Assembly (NCBI GenBank): GCA_045537285.1
Contig: JAZSPC010000001.1
Location: forward strand, 1-11,682
From: HGM13634 sp045537285
GTDB lineage: Bacteria > Bacillota > Clostridia > TANB77 > CAG-508
DNA: 11,682 nucleotides
Reading direction: 5' to 3'
Below the pieces are notes generated by a model, which saw nothing but the letters and a program-made list of their open reading frames with translations, searched no databases and was not told the DNA's origin. Below are positions 1 to 5,212 of this stretch, one piece after another; position 1 is the stretch's first letter, and each line of letters opens with the position of its first letter. The translations under genes and the position numbers were made by a program.

Positions 1-236
1 TAGAAAAAGAAGATAATGAAAATCCATTAACAATCAAAAGAGCTGATTTTTATAAAAAAGCAGGATTTAAAAAAGTGAATTCTGAATATTTACTATATAA
101 TGTAGAATTTACACCATATATATATACTAGCAAAGAAAATATAGACAAAAATGAAATTGATAAAATAATGTTTAAATATTATTTTATCAATTGTGGCGAA
201 AAAGAAGTTAAGAAAAATTGTAAAATTATCAGATAA
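1..236 (+). CDS. GNAT-family N-acetyltransferase, C-terminal fragment (5' end outside window)
   Basis: The frame that begins at base 3 stays open to a TAA at 234-236 and gives about 77 residues of a protein truncated by the window edge. Near its start is RADFYKKAGFK, which matches the GNAT-fold signature around the last acetyl-CoA-binding helix (a pattern like R..FY.k.GF), followed by a strand reading YLLYNVEFTPYIY. GNAT enzymes move an acetyl group from acetyl-CoA to an amine, but the substrate cannot be told from this tail. The last ~30 residues are Lys-rich and do not look catalytic. The next gene begins 19 nt downstream, so the two are probably co-transcribed. Family assignment rests on one motif and is moderate; the reading frame is well supported by its codon pattern and by the spacing to the next gene. 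Confidence 0.6.
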   Translation, partial: EKEDNENPLTIKRADFYKKAGFKKVNSEYLLYNVEFTPYIYTSKENIDKNEIDKIMFKYYFINCGEKEVKKNCKIIR

Positions 237-255
237 AAATTAAAAGGAGAATAAA

Positions 256-597
256 ATGGTAGAAAAATATAAGGTTATAACATTATGTGGTTCAACAAAA
301 TTTAAAGAAGAATTTATGAGAGTTCAAAAGGAATTAACATTGAAAGGCAATATAGTTATTTCAGTTGGGTTGTTTGGACATTCAGGGGATTCTGAGGTGT
401 GGGAAAACATGGATGAAGGAACCTTAACTAAAACAAAAGAAATGTTAGATGATATGCATAAAAGAAAAATAGATATGGCAGATGAAATTTTTGTAATAAA
501 TGTTGGGGGATATATAGGAGAAAGCACAAAATCAGAAATTAAATATGCACAGAATACTGGGAAAAAAGTTAATTATTTAGAAAATATTAATTTGTAA
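256..597 (+). CDS. Nucleoside 2-deoxyribosyltransferase-like protein
   Basis: This 113-residue protein starts at an ATG 7 nt after AAGGAGA. It opens with a Rossmann-like strand and loop, ITLCGSTKF (residues 8-16), and contains DEIFVINVGGYIGEST (about 76-91) followed by SEIKYAQNTGKKVNYLE. This arrangement is typical of the nucleoside 2-deoxyribosyltransferase/DUF4406-type fold, in which a Glu in the 'E-I-x-Y-A' helix is the usual nucleophile. Characterised relatives cleave or exchange the N-glycosidic bond of deoxynucleosides or nucleotides. Small stand-alone members like this one mostly have unknown substrates and may act in nucleotide salvage or clean-up. It sits 19 nt after the acetyltransferase gene and 21 nt before the CYTH gene, all on one strand. 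Fold and family are fairly sure; the reaction is inferred. Confidence 0.75.
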   Translation: MVEKYKVITLCGSTKFKEEFMRVQKELTLKGNIVISVGLFGHSGDSEVWENMDEGTLTKTKEMLDDMHKRKIDMADEIFVINVGGYIGESTKSEIKYAQNTGKKVNYLENINL

Positions 598-618
598 AAA
601 TATAAGAGGAAAGAGTAT

Positions 619-1152
619 ATGAATATAGAAATTGAGGAAAGAGTGCTTGAAATAGATGAAGATAATGTTGTTAAAAAACTAGAATTATTAAATGCTACTA
701 AAATTGGAGAATGGTATCAAAAAAGATATGTTTATGATTTTAACCCTAAAAGGGATAATGAGTGGATAAGATTAAGAAGCAATGGAGAAAAAACAACACT
801 TACATATAAAAATATAGAAAATAATAGTATTAGCGGAACAAAAGAACTTGAAATTGAAGTTTCGGATTTTAGTGAAACAAATGAATTATTAAATGTTTTA
901 GGGTATATACCTAAAGCATATCAAGAAAATAAAAGAATTAGATATATGTTAAATGATGTAGAGATAGATATAGATTCTTGGCCTTTAATTCCAAGTTATA
1001 TGGAGATAGAGGGGAAAAGCATAGAAGAAATAAAGAAAATAGAAGATTTATTAGAAATAGATAAAAATAAAGTAACGACTCTAAATTGTGAAGATATATA
1101 TATGCAAATTTATGGTATAAACTTACAAGAAATTAGTGAGTTAAAGTTTTAA
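619..1152 (+). CDS. CYTH-domain protein (class IV adenylate cyclase / triphosphatase family)
   Basis: A 177-residue soluble protein with the triphosphate-tunnel fold. The N-terminal EIEERVLEID (residues 4-13) carries an ExExR form of the family's ExExK signature. Further tunnel residues are spread through the chain: the basic stretch WIRLRSNGEKTTLTYK (about 49-64), the acidic strand GTKELEIEVSDF (about 73-84), the basic ENKRIRYM (about 103-110) and the acidic DVEIDIDSWPLIPSYMEIEG (about 113-132). CYTH enzymes bind a triphosphate and metal inside the barrel and act as cAMP-forming cyclases, thiamine triphosphatases or inorganic triphosphatases. Sequence alone does not separate these. Low-GC Firmicute members are often labelled class IV adenylate cyclase, but cAMP synthesis is not established for them. 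The ATG follows an AGGAAAG-like site. Family assignment is confident; the reaction is not. Confidence 0.85.
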   Translation: MNIEIEERVLEIDEDNVVKKLELLNATKIGEWYQKRYVYDFNPKRDNEWIRLRSNGEKTTLTYKNIENNSISGTKELEIEVSDFSETNELLNVLGYIPKAYQENKRIRYMLNDVEIDIDSWPLIPSYMEIEGKSIEEIKKIEDLLEIDKNKVTTLNCEDIYMQIYGINLQEISELKF

Positions 1153-1177
1153 TAACTTTTTGCAAAGAGGAATAAAT

Positions 1178-1417
1178 ATGGATAATAAAAGTGATTGGGA
1201 CGAAATAGAAAAATGGAACACACAAAGAATTATAAACGAAAAAGAAAAGTCAAAATTTTATAATGAAAAATTTAGAAAAAATAAAAAAATTGAAAATATC
1301 ACAAAAGGATTAAAAATTACAGGAATAATAATTAGAGTTTTAACTCATATTATACTTTTAATTGCTATTTTTATAGGAATATCAATATTAGCAACAAGGA
1401 TAGCAAGTAAATTGTAA
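1178..1417 (+). CDS. Small membrane protein of unknown function (79 aa)
   Basis: An in-frame TTG exists at 1160, but the ATG at 1178 is preferred because AGAGG lies at 1166-1170 with 7 nt of spacing. The protein has a highly charged N-terminal half (Lys/Glu/Asn rich, about residues 1-45, probably helical) and a single long hydrophobic stretch near the C-terminus (about 49-73), ending in a short basic tail. It looks like a one-pass membrane protein with its charged part in the cytoplasm. I do not recognise a family. It begins 25 nt after the CYTH gene and is followed directly by a strong terminator, so it is probably the last cistron of the four-gene run. Coding status is supported by the ribosome binding site, context and absence of an opposing gene. 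Confidence 0.65.
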   Translation: MDNKSDWDEIEKWNTQRIINEKEKSKFYNEKFRKNKKIENITKGLKITGIIIRVLTHIILLIAIFIGISILATRIASKL

Positions 1418-1431
1418 TTATAAAAACAAGT

Positions 1432-1465
1432 AAAAAGAGATGAGTTTAATAACTAATCTCTTTTT
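1432..1465. terminator. Bidirectional intrinsic terminator between the CYTH operon and lemA
   Basis: A 15-bp stem pairs 1432-1446 with 1451-1465 (one G-T pair), with a TAAT loop. The stem has an A5 run on the left and a T5 run on the right, so it can work in both directions. It lies 14 nt after the small membrane protein gene and 12 nt after the lemA stop on the other strand, and probably ends both transcripts. Confidence 0.85.
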
Positions 1466-1477
1466 GATATTTTAATA

Positions 1478-2002
1478 TTAAAATTTAACCTCAACCTTAA
1501 CTTTACCATCTAAAACAAACAGGTTTCTTTCTTTAAAACCAAATAAATTAGCTATTAAATTATTTGGAAAAGTTGTAATTTTAGTATTATATTTAGTTAC
1601 ATCATTATTATAAATTCTACGAGCAGCTTGCAGCTGACTTTCAATTTTAACTAATGATTTTTGTAACTTAGAAAATTGTTCGCTTGCTTTTAACTCTGGA
1701 TAATTTTCTACAACAGACAGTATAGTTTTATACTGATTATTTAATTCGTTTGAAGCATTAATATCTTTGCTTTGATTATATATAGTTCTTAATTTGGAAA
1801 TTTTTTCTAACAAATCACTTTCATAATTCATATATCCTTTTGTAACTTCAACTAAGTTTGGAATTAAATCGAATCTTTGTTGTAAATATACATCAATTCC
1901 ACTTTCAGACTTATCTACATTATGTTTTAATTGTATAATACTATTGTACATAGCTATAACAATTATTATTAATAATCCTAAAAAAATTAAAAATCCATTC
2001 AT
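1478..2002 (-). CDS. lemA: LemA family protein
   Basis: 174 residues, close to the usual LemA length of about 180. An N-terminal membrane anchor (about residues 3-19) is followed by the family pattern: YNSIIQLKHNVDKSESGIDVYLQQRFDLIPNLVEVTKGY in pieces (about 19-58), a helical coiled-coil-like middle, and RRIYNNDVTKYNTKITTFPNNLIANLFGF (about 128-156), which is the strongest LemA signature. LemA proteins are helical-bundle proteins exposed outside the membrane. Their biochemical role is not settled; they have been linked to envelope and membrane processes. The ATG is preceded by AAAGGAGAT at good spacing. The gene is divergent from a DUF3137 gene, and these two families are commonly neighbours, which suggests related roles. 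Family assignment is highly confident. Confidence 0.93.
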   Translation of the reverse strand: MNGFLIFLGLLIIIVIAMYNSIIQLKHNVDKSESGIDVYLQQRFDLIPNLVEVTKGYMNYESDLLEKISKLRTIYNQSKDINASNELNNQYKTILSVVENYPELKASEQFSKLQKSLVKIESQLQAARRIYNNDVTKYNTKITTFPNNLIANLFGFKERNLFVLDGKVKVEVKF

Positions 2003-2024
2003 AATTTATCTCCTTTACTTTTTA

Positions 2025-2053
2025 AGTATAGCATACAATAAAATTAAAAACAA
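2025..2053 (-). promoter_or_regulatory. Probable sigma-A promoter of lemA
   Basis: On the minus strand TTGTTT (2048-2053) is followed by a 17-nt spacer and TATACT (2025-2030). The predicted start is roughly 7 nt further on and leaves a short leader containing the lemA ribosome binding site. Confidence 0.6.
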
Positions 2054-2081
2054 TTATAATAAAAATGAAATTTTATTTATA

Positions 2082-2110
2082 TTGCTTTTGAATATTACAT
2101 ATGTTAAAAT
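2082..2110 (+). promoter_or_regulatory. Possible promoter of the DUF3137 gene
   Basis: TTGCTT (2082-2087), a 17-nt spacer and TAAAAT (2105-2110). The predicted start would fall almost on the GAGG ribosome binding site at 2117-2120, giving a very short leader. This makes the assignment weaker than that of the lemA promoter on the other strand. Confidence 0.35.
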
Positions 2111-2128
2111 TTATTTGAGGTGTCAAAA

Positions 2129-3250
2129 ATGAAGAAACTAATAATTATGCTAATAGTTTTGAATATACTTTTGGGATTATTTATGAGGGGAATATTTGCA
2201 CTACCTCAATCATCTAATATAACAAGTCTTCTTATAGAAAATCCGGTATTTTTGTTCATTTTTGTTTTGATTATATATGTGTTTGCTAAAATTATAGTTG
2301 ATTCAATAACTAAGCCCAATAAAGGAATTTTTAGAAAGAATATTAACAAAGAAAATGTACCACAAGAATTTGAAGATATATATCAAGAGTTATATCGTGA
2401 TAATATAGGTGGTTTAGAATCTATGAGGAAACAAGCCAGATGGAGAACAGTTATACAATATGCTATTCCCTTATTAATATTTATAATGGGATTTGAAAAC
2501 CAAAGTATTTTTATGATTGCTTTTATAATATTTATTTGCTTAATATTTATAAACAGTAAATATATTGGTAAATACAAAGAGACATATAAAAACGAGATTG
2601 TCGCGAACTTTATAAAATTAATAAATAATAATTTAGAATACAAACCATACAGTAAAGAACTTTCATATATGGAGGATGATTATAAAAAGGCTTCTTTTGA
2701 TAATAGAGTTTTTAATAGATTTCATCAAGATGACTATATAGAAGGAATATTAAATAATGAAGTTTTAGTAAAAATGAGTGATTTACATATTCAACATCAT
2801 GTTAAAAGTGGAAAGCACAGTCATACTTATGAGGTATTTCAAGGTATATTTGTTCAAACAGAATGCAATAAAGATATTGGAACATATATAAAAATATCAA
2901 AGAATCAACTAAAAATGTTTGGACAACAAGATAGAGTTGAAATGGATAGTCAAGAATTTGAAAAATACTTTGATATATATTCAGAAGATAAAATGATAAC
3001 AATGCAATTATTAACAAGTGATGTAATGGCAACCCTAGTAGATTTTTATACTAGATATAATATTGAATACGAAATAGTAATTAGAGATAATAAGATATAT
3101 ATGAGATTTTTCACAGGAGCAATGTTTGAACCAAAGATATTTGGAAATTCAATGGATAAAGAATTATTATTAAAATATTATTGCATATTAAAATTTATTG
3201 TAGATGTAACAAAAGAAGTTAATAAAGTATTAAAAGAAGTTGAAATTTAA
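2129..3250 (+). CDS. DUF3137 family membrane protein
   Basis: 373 residues from the ATG at 2129, preferred over the in-frame GTG at 2120 because GAGG (2117-2120) then sits 8 nt upstream. There are two N-terminal hydrophobic segments (about residues 3-23 and 38-58), a charged stretch, and two more segments (about 108-121 and 125-142). A soluble C-terminal domain of about 230 residues follows. It contains FDNRVFNRFHQDDYIEG, YEVFQGIFVQTECNK and the VEMDSQEFEKYFDIYSED region, which fit the DUF3137 pattern of alternating strands around 'f.G.f' and 'ds.eFe..F.vys.d'. No enzymatic residues stand out and the function of DUF3137 is unknown. It is divergently placed from lemA, a common partner, which suggests a shared envelope-related role. 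A clear terminator follows the stop. Domain call is fairly sure; function is unknown. Confidence 0.8.
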   Translation: MKKLIIMLIVLNILLGLFMRGIFALPQSSNITSLLIENPVFLFIFVLIIYVFAKIIVDSITKPNKGIFRKNINKENVPQEFEDIYQELYRDNIGGLESMRKQARWRTVIQYAIPLLIFIMGFENQSIFMIAFIIFICLIFINSKYIGKYKETYKNEIVANFIKLINNNLEYKPYSKELSYMEDDYKKASFDNRVFNRFHQDDYIEGILNNEVLVKMSDLHIQHHVKSGKHSHTYEVFQGIFVQTECNKDIGTYIKISKNQLKMFGQQDRVEMDSQEFEKYFDIYSEDKMITMQLLTSDVMATLVDFYTRYNIEYEIVIRDNKIYMRFFTGAMFEPKIFGNSMDKELLLKYYCILKFIVDVTKEVNKVLKEVEI

Positions 3251-3257
3251 TACAAAT

Positions 3258-3283
3258 AACCCACCGGCTTAGTATGGTGGGTT
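3258..3283 (+). terminator. Intrinsic terminator of the DUF3137 gene
   Basis: An 8-bp GC-containing stem, AACCCACC (3258-3265) with GGTGGGTT (3276-3283), has a 10-nt loop and is followed by a T-rich tract (TTTAATTATTTTT). It begins 7 nt after the stop codon. Confidence 0.85.
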
Positions 3284-3303
3284 TAATTATTTTTAAAATT
3301 ATA

Positions 3304-3389
3304 TGCAGGAATTAGATTTTTTTTGGGGGGGAGCTTATTTTAAATGAAAATTTGGGGCATCATAAAAATAAAGGGAGCTAATTCCTGCA
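3304..3389. repeat. Inverted-repeat element with G-tract-rich core
   Basis: A perfect 12-bp inverted repeat, TGCAGGAATTAG (3304-3315) and CTAATTCCTGCA (3378-3389), encloses a 62-nt core. On the plus strand the core contains T8G7 (3317-3331), GGGG (3354-3357) and GGG (3373-3375) and only three cytosines. It also has a direct repeat, GGGAGCT followed by TATT or AATT (3329-3339 and 3373-3383). It could be a small palindromic repeat or MITE-like sequence, or a structured RNA or terminator-like element. There is no ORF inside. Only one copy is in this window, so a repeat family is not proven. Confidence 0.55.
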
Positions 3390-3447
3390 AACTTAAAAAC
3401 ATGATTAATAAGTATTAATTGATAGAAAAATTCCACAATTAATAAAA

Positions 3448-3555
3448 CTACTTAATTTTTAAATATTCTTTTAATTTTTGGGATTGTTTTTTGATTATAA
3501 TTTTCCTTACAAAAATAAAAATGGAAAAAAATAATATAATTTTGAATAAAAACAT
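3448..3555 (-). CDS. Possible small membrane peptide (35 aa), speculative
   Basis: On the minus strand an ATG at 3555 opens a 35-codon frame ending in TAG. AGGA precedes it by about 6 nt. The predicted peptide has one hydrophobic segment (about residues 2-17, Phe/Ile/Leu rich) and then a strongly basic tail with eleven Lys/Arg, the shape of a small membrane-anchored peptide. It lies 80 nt downstream of spmB on the same strand with no strong terminator between, so it could be read from the spmAB transcript. In DNA this AT-rich, hydrophobic short frames arise by chance, and I know no homologue. Treat it as a candidate only. Confidence 0.25.
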   Translation of the reverse strand: MFLFKIILFFSIFIFVRKIIIKKQSQKLKEYLKIK

Positions 3556-3635
3556 TTGGATTCCTAAAAAATTTGAAATAAAAATTGTTTATATTAATAA
3601 TATACACGCATAAACAAGAAAAGTCAAGAAGAAAA

Positions 3636-4163
3636 TTACGACATAATTCGCCAAAAAATTACAGAAGTAAGCATACCTACAAAATCTGCGAGTAATGCAG
3701 CAATTAATACAAATCTAGCTTTTTTAATTCGTATAGCACTTGTATATATAGCTATTGTATATAAAGTTGTTTCAGTAGATCCCATTATTGTAGAAGAAAT
3801 TAAACCAATTAAAGAATCTACACCAAAATTTTTCATAATATCTGTTGCAACAGCCATAGAGGCACTTCCGGATATTGGTCTAAGCAAAGCTAATGGTAAA
3901 ATTTCAGCAGGTATTTTTAATAAATTTAATAAAGGTAATACTAAATTTGTAAAGGTTTCTATAATTCCAGATGCCCTTAAAACATTAATTGCAAGAAATA
4001 ATCCTAAAAGAGATGGAAAAATATTAACCACAATTCGGATTCCTTCTTTTGCGCCCTCTAAAAAAATGTCGAAGGTAGCTTGTTTTTCTACCAGACCAGA
4101 AATTATTATGATTAATATTGTAATAGGAATTGCGGCGTTTGAAACATAATTTATAAAACTCAT
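3636..4163 (-). CDS. spmB: Spore maturation protein B
   Basis: 175 residues, near the length of Bacillus subtilis SpmB (178). It is a multi-pass membrane protein of the nucleoside-recognition/Gate-domain family. Diagnostic stretches are FPSLLGLFLAINVLRASG (about 49-66), ALLRPISGSASMAVATDIM (about 92-110) and STIMGSTETTLYTIAIY (about 123-139). In B. subtilis, SpmA and SpmB are needed for full dehydration of the spore core and hence normal heat resistance. They act in the developing spore and may move a solute, though no substrate is known. The ATG is preceded by AAGGAG, which overlaps the stop codon of spmA (10 nt between genes), so translation is probably coupled. Very confident. Confidence 0.95.
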   Translation of the reverse strand: MSFINYVSNAAIPITILIIIISGLVEKQATFDIFLEGAKEGIRIVVNIFPSLLGLFLAINVLRASGIIETFTNLVLPLLNLLKIPAEILPLALLRPISGSASMAVATDIMKNFGVDSLIGLISSTIMGSTETTLYTIAIYTSAIRIKKARFVLIAALLADFVGMLTSVIFWRIMS

Positions 4164-4173
4164 AAAACTCTCC

Positions 4174-4749
4174 TTACATTTTTTTTATTAAAAGTTTTCC
4201 AGCAATTATGGCAGTGGTAAATGCAGCAATTGTAGCAACCCAGACTGCAAAAATTATTTTAGTTGGATTTTCTGAGCCCAATGAGGTTCTTATTGCAATA
4301 ACTGTTGTTGGAATAATTTGCAAAGAAGCAGTATTAACTAAAATAAACATTGCCATAGAATTACTAAGTTTTGTTTTATATTTATTTATTTTTTGCATTG
4401 AATCCATAGCTTTTAAGCCAAGTGGTGTAGCTGCATTTCCAAGTCCTAAAATATTTGCGGTCATATTCATGGCAATTTCTTTGCTAATTATTTCATCATT
4501 TTTTATTTCAGGAAAAATAAAGGAAATTATAGGTTTTAATATACGTGTTAATTTATCTATTAAAGACGTTTTAACTGCTATTTTCATAACTCCATTCCAT
4601 AAACAAAGAGTGCCAAACATAGTTAAACATAGCTCAACAGTTTGCTCAGCAGAATCGAAAATAGCATTATTTATTTCAAAAATATTTCCTGAATAAATTG
4701 AGTAAACAAATGAAATAATAATAAAAAATGGCCAAATTTTATTTAACAT
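4174..4749 (-). CDS. spmA: Spore maturation protein A
   Basis: 191 residues, matching the usual SpmA size (about 196 in Bacillus subtilis), with several membrane segments and a Gate domain. Characteristic stretches are SAEQTVELCLTMFGTLCLWNG (split around residues 33-53), NMTANILGLGNAATPLGLKAM (around 94-114) and FILVNTASLQIIPTTVIAIR (around 135-154). It forms a pair with spmB for spore core dehydration. The ATG follows GGGTGAT at about 5-8 nt spacing. It is divergent from abrB across 166 nt. No convincing sigma-A promoter is visible on the minus strand. That would fit expression from a sporulation sigma factor, but I could not identify a good sigma-E or sigma-G site. Family call is very confident. 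Confidence 0.95.
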   Translation of the reverse strand: MLNKIWPFFIIISFVYSIYSGNIFEINNAIFDSAEQTVELCLTMFGTLCLWNGVMKIAVKTSLIDKLTRILKPIISFIFPEIKNDEIISKEIAMNMTANILGLGNAATPLGLKAMDSMQKINKYKTKLSNSMAMFILVNTASLQIIPTTVIAIRTSLGSENPTKIIFAVWVATIAAFTTAIIAGKLLIKKM

Positions 4750-4770
4750 GAAAAATCACCCATAAAAAAA

Positions 4771-4783
4771 TGTATTCAATACA
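4771..4783. repeat. 13-bp palindrome upstream of spmA
   Basis: TGTATT-C-AATACA is a perfect palindrome 22 bp upstream of the spmA start. It could be an operator for spmA or a chance AT-rich palindrome. Confidence 0.3.
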
Positions 4784-4792
4784 ATGTATAAA

Positions 4793-4846
4793 AATACCAT
4801 ATGTTTTGTATAAATATTATTGACTAAACAAATAAAATATGGTATT
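4793..4846. repeat. 10-bp inverted repeat spanning the spmA-abrB control region
   Basis: AATACCATAT (4793-4802) and ATATGGTATT (4837-4846) are perfect inverted copies 34 bp apart. The right arm overlaps the abrB -10 element, and the left arm lies in the spmA upstream region. A dimeric regulator could bind both arms, but none is identified. Confidence 0.4.
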
Positions 4847-4848
4847 AT
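4820..4848 (+). promoter_or_regulatory. Sigma-A promoter of abrB
   Basis: TTGACT (4820-4825), a 17-nt spacer and TATTAT (4843-4848) make a near-consensus promoter. The predicted start is near 4855, just before the Spo0A boxes. Confidence 0.8.
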
Positions 4849-4859
4849 CATAAAAATAT

Positions 4860-4886
4860 TTGTCGAAAATCGACATTATTCGACAA
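4860..4886. promoter_or_regulatory. Spo0A operator (0A boxes) controlling abrB
   Basis: TTGTCGAA (4860-4867) and TTCGACAA (4879-4886) are perfect inverted copies of the Spo0A consensus TTGTCGAA. Between them is a 6/7 match, ATCGACA (4869-4875). The second and third boxes read the same way and start exactly 10 bp apart. They lie just downstream of the predicted abrB start site. On the minus strand they read TGTCGAA-TAA-TGTCGAT, very close to the tandem 0A boxes known from the B. subtilis abrB operator. This layout strongly suggests that phosphorylated Spo0A represses abrB here too. Confidence 0.85.
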
Positions 4887-4915
4887 AATAAATGTTAATT
4901 TGGGAGGGAACATTT

Positions 4916-5170
4916 ATGAAATCAACAGGTATAGTAAGAAAAGTTGATGAATTGGGGAGAGTAGTTATACCAATAGAATTAAGAAACAAATTTGATATAA
5001 AAATAAAAGATCCTATTGAGATTTTTGTAGATGGGAGCTCTATCGTTTTAAAGAAATATGAGCCTAATTGTATTTTCTGCGGAAATTCTAAGGATTTGAT
5101 AGATTATAACGAAAAGCTAGTATGCCAAAAATGTGCATCTAAAATAGCTAAAAAAGTAGAAGAAAAATAA
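4916..5170 (+). CDS. abrB: Transition-state regulator AbrB
   Basis: 84 residues from the ATG at 4916, chosen because GGGAGG (4902-4907) lies 8 nt upstream; an upstream in-frame extension lacks a ribosome binding site. Residues 1-50 (STGIVRKVDELGRVVIPIEL and on to IFVDGSSIVLKKYEP) form the swapped-hairpin AbrB DNA-binding domain, nearly identical to that of Bacillus subtilis AbrB. The C-terminal half differs from the B. subtilis protein. It carries two CxxC pairs (Cys52/Cys55 and Cys70/Cys73), a likely zinc-binding knuckle that I recall as common in clostridial AbrB proteins. AbrB dimerises and tetramerises on AT-rich promoters and holds stationary-phase and sporulation genes off during growth. 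Its own promoter carries Spo0A boxes. It is convergent with rsmI, as in B. subtilis. Very confident. Confidence 0.95.
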   Translation: MKSTGIVRKVDELGRVVIPIELRNKFDIKIKDPIEIFVDGSSIVLKKYEPNCIFCGNSKDLIDYNEKLVCQKCASKIAKKVEEK

Positions 5171-5171
5171 T

Positions 5172-5203
5172 AAAAAGAGTTGAATTATATTTCAACTCTT
5201 TTT
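5172..5203. terminator. Bidirectional terminator shared by abrB and rsmI
   Basis: A perfect 13-bp stem (5172-5184 with 5191-5203) with a 6-nt loop has A5 on one side and a T run on the other. It begins 2 nt after the abrB stop and ends 9 nt from the rsmI stop on the opposite strand. Confidence 0.9.
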
Positions 5204-5212
5204 TGTTTTTTA

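Larger units (their letters stand above)
3285..3635. other. 351-nt intergenic stretch with no confident gene
   Basis: Convergent gap between the DUF3137 gene and spmB. It holds the inverted-repeat element at 3304-3389, a weak AT-only hairpin (3413-3421 with 3436-3444), a possible minus-strand peptide (3448-3555) and a 15-nt AT palindrome (3590-3604). No GC-containing terminator follows spmB on the minus strand, so the spmAB transcript may run through much of this gap. Confidence 0.6.

Noticed and set aside
3413..3444. 9-bp inverted repeat with a 14-nt loop
   Set aside because: The stem is nearly all A-T and no U-tract follows, so it is not convincing as a terminator or operator.
3590..3604. 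15-nt perfect palindrome of A and T only, possible spmB terminator
   Set aside because: It has no GC in the stem and no following T run. Such palindromes are expected by chance in this composition.
4208..4696. Long plus-strand open frame (162 codons) inside spmA
   Set aside because: It lies on the opposite strand of a clearly recognised spmA with a strong family match, and it lacks a ribosome binding site. It is a shadow frame.
4787..4830. Sigma-E-like -10 (CATATGGT on the minus strand) for spmA
   Set aside because: No acceptable -35 element at the correct distance, so a sporulation sigma site was not annotated.
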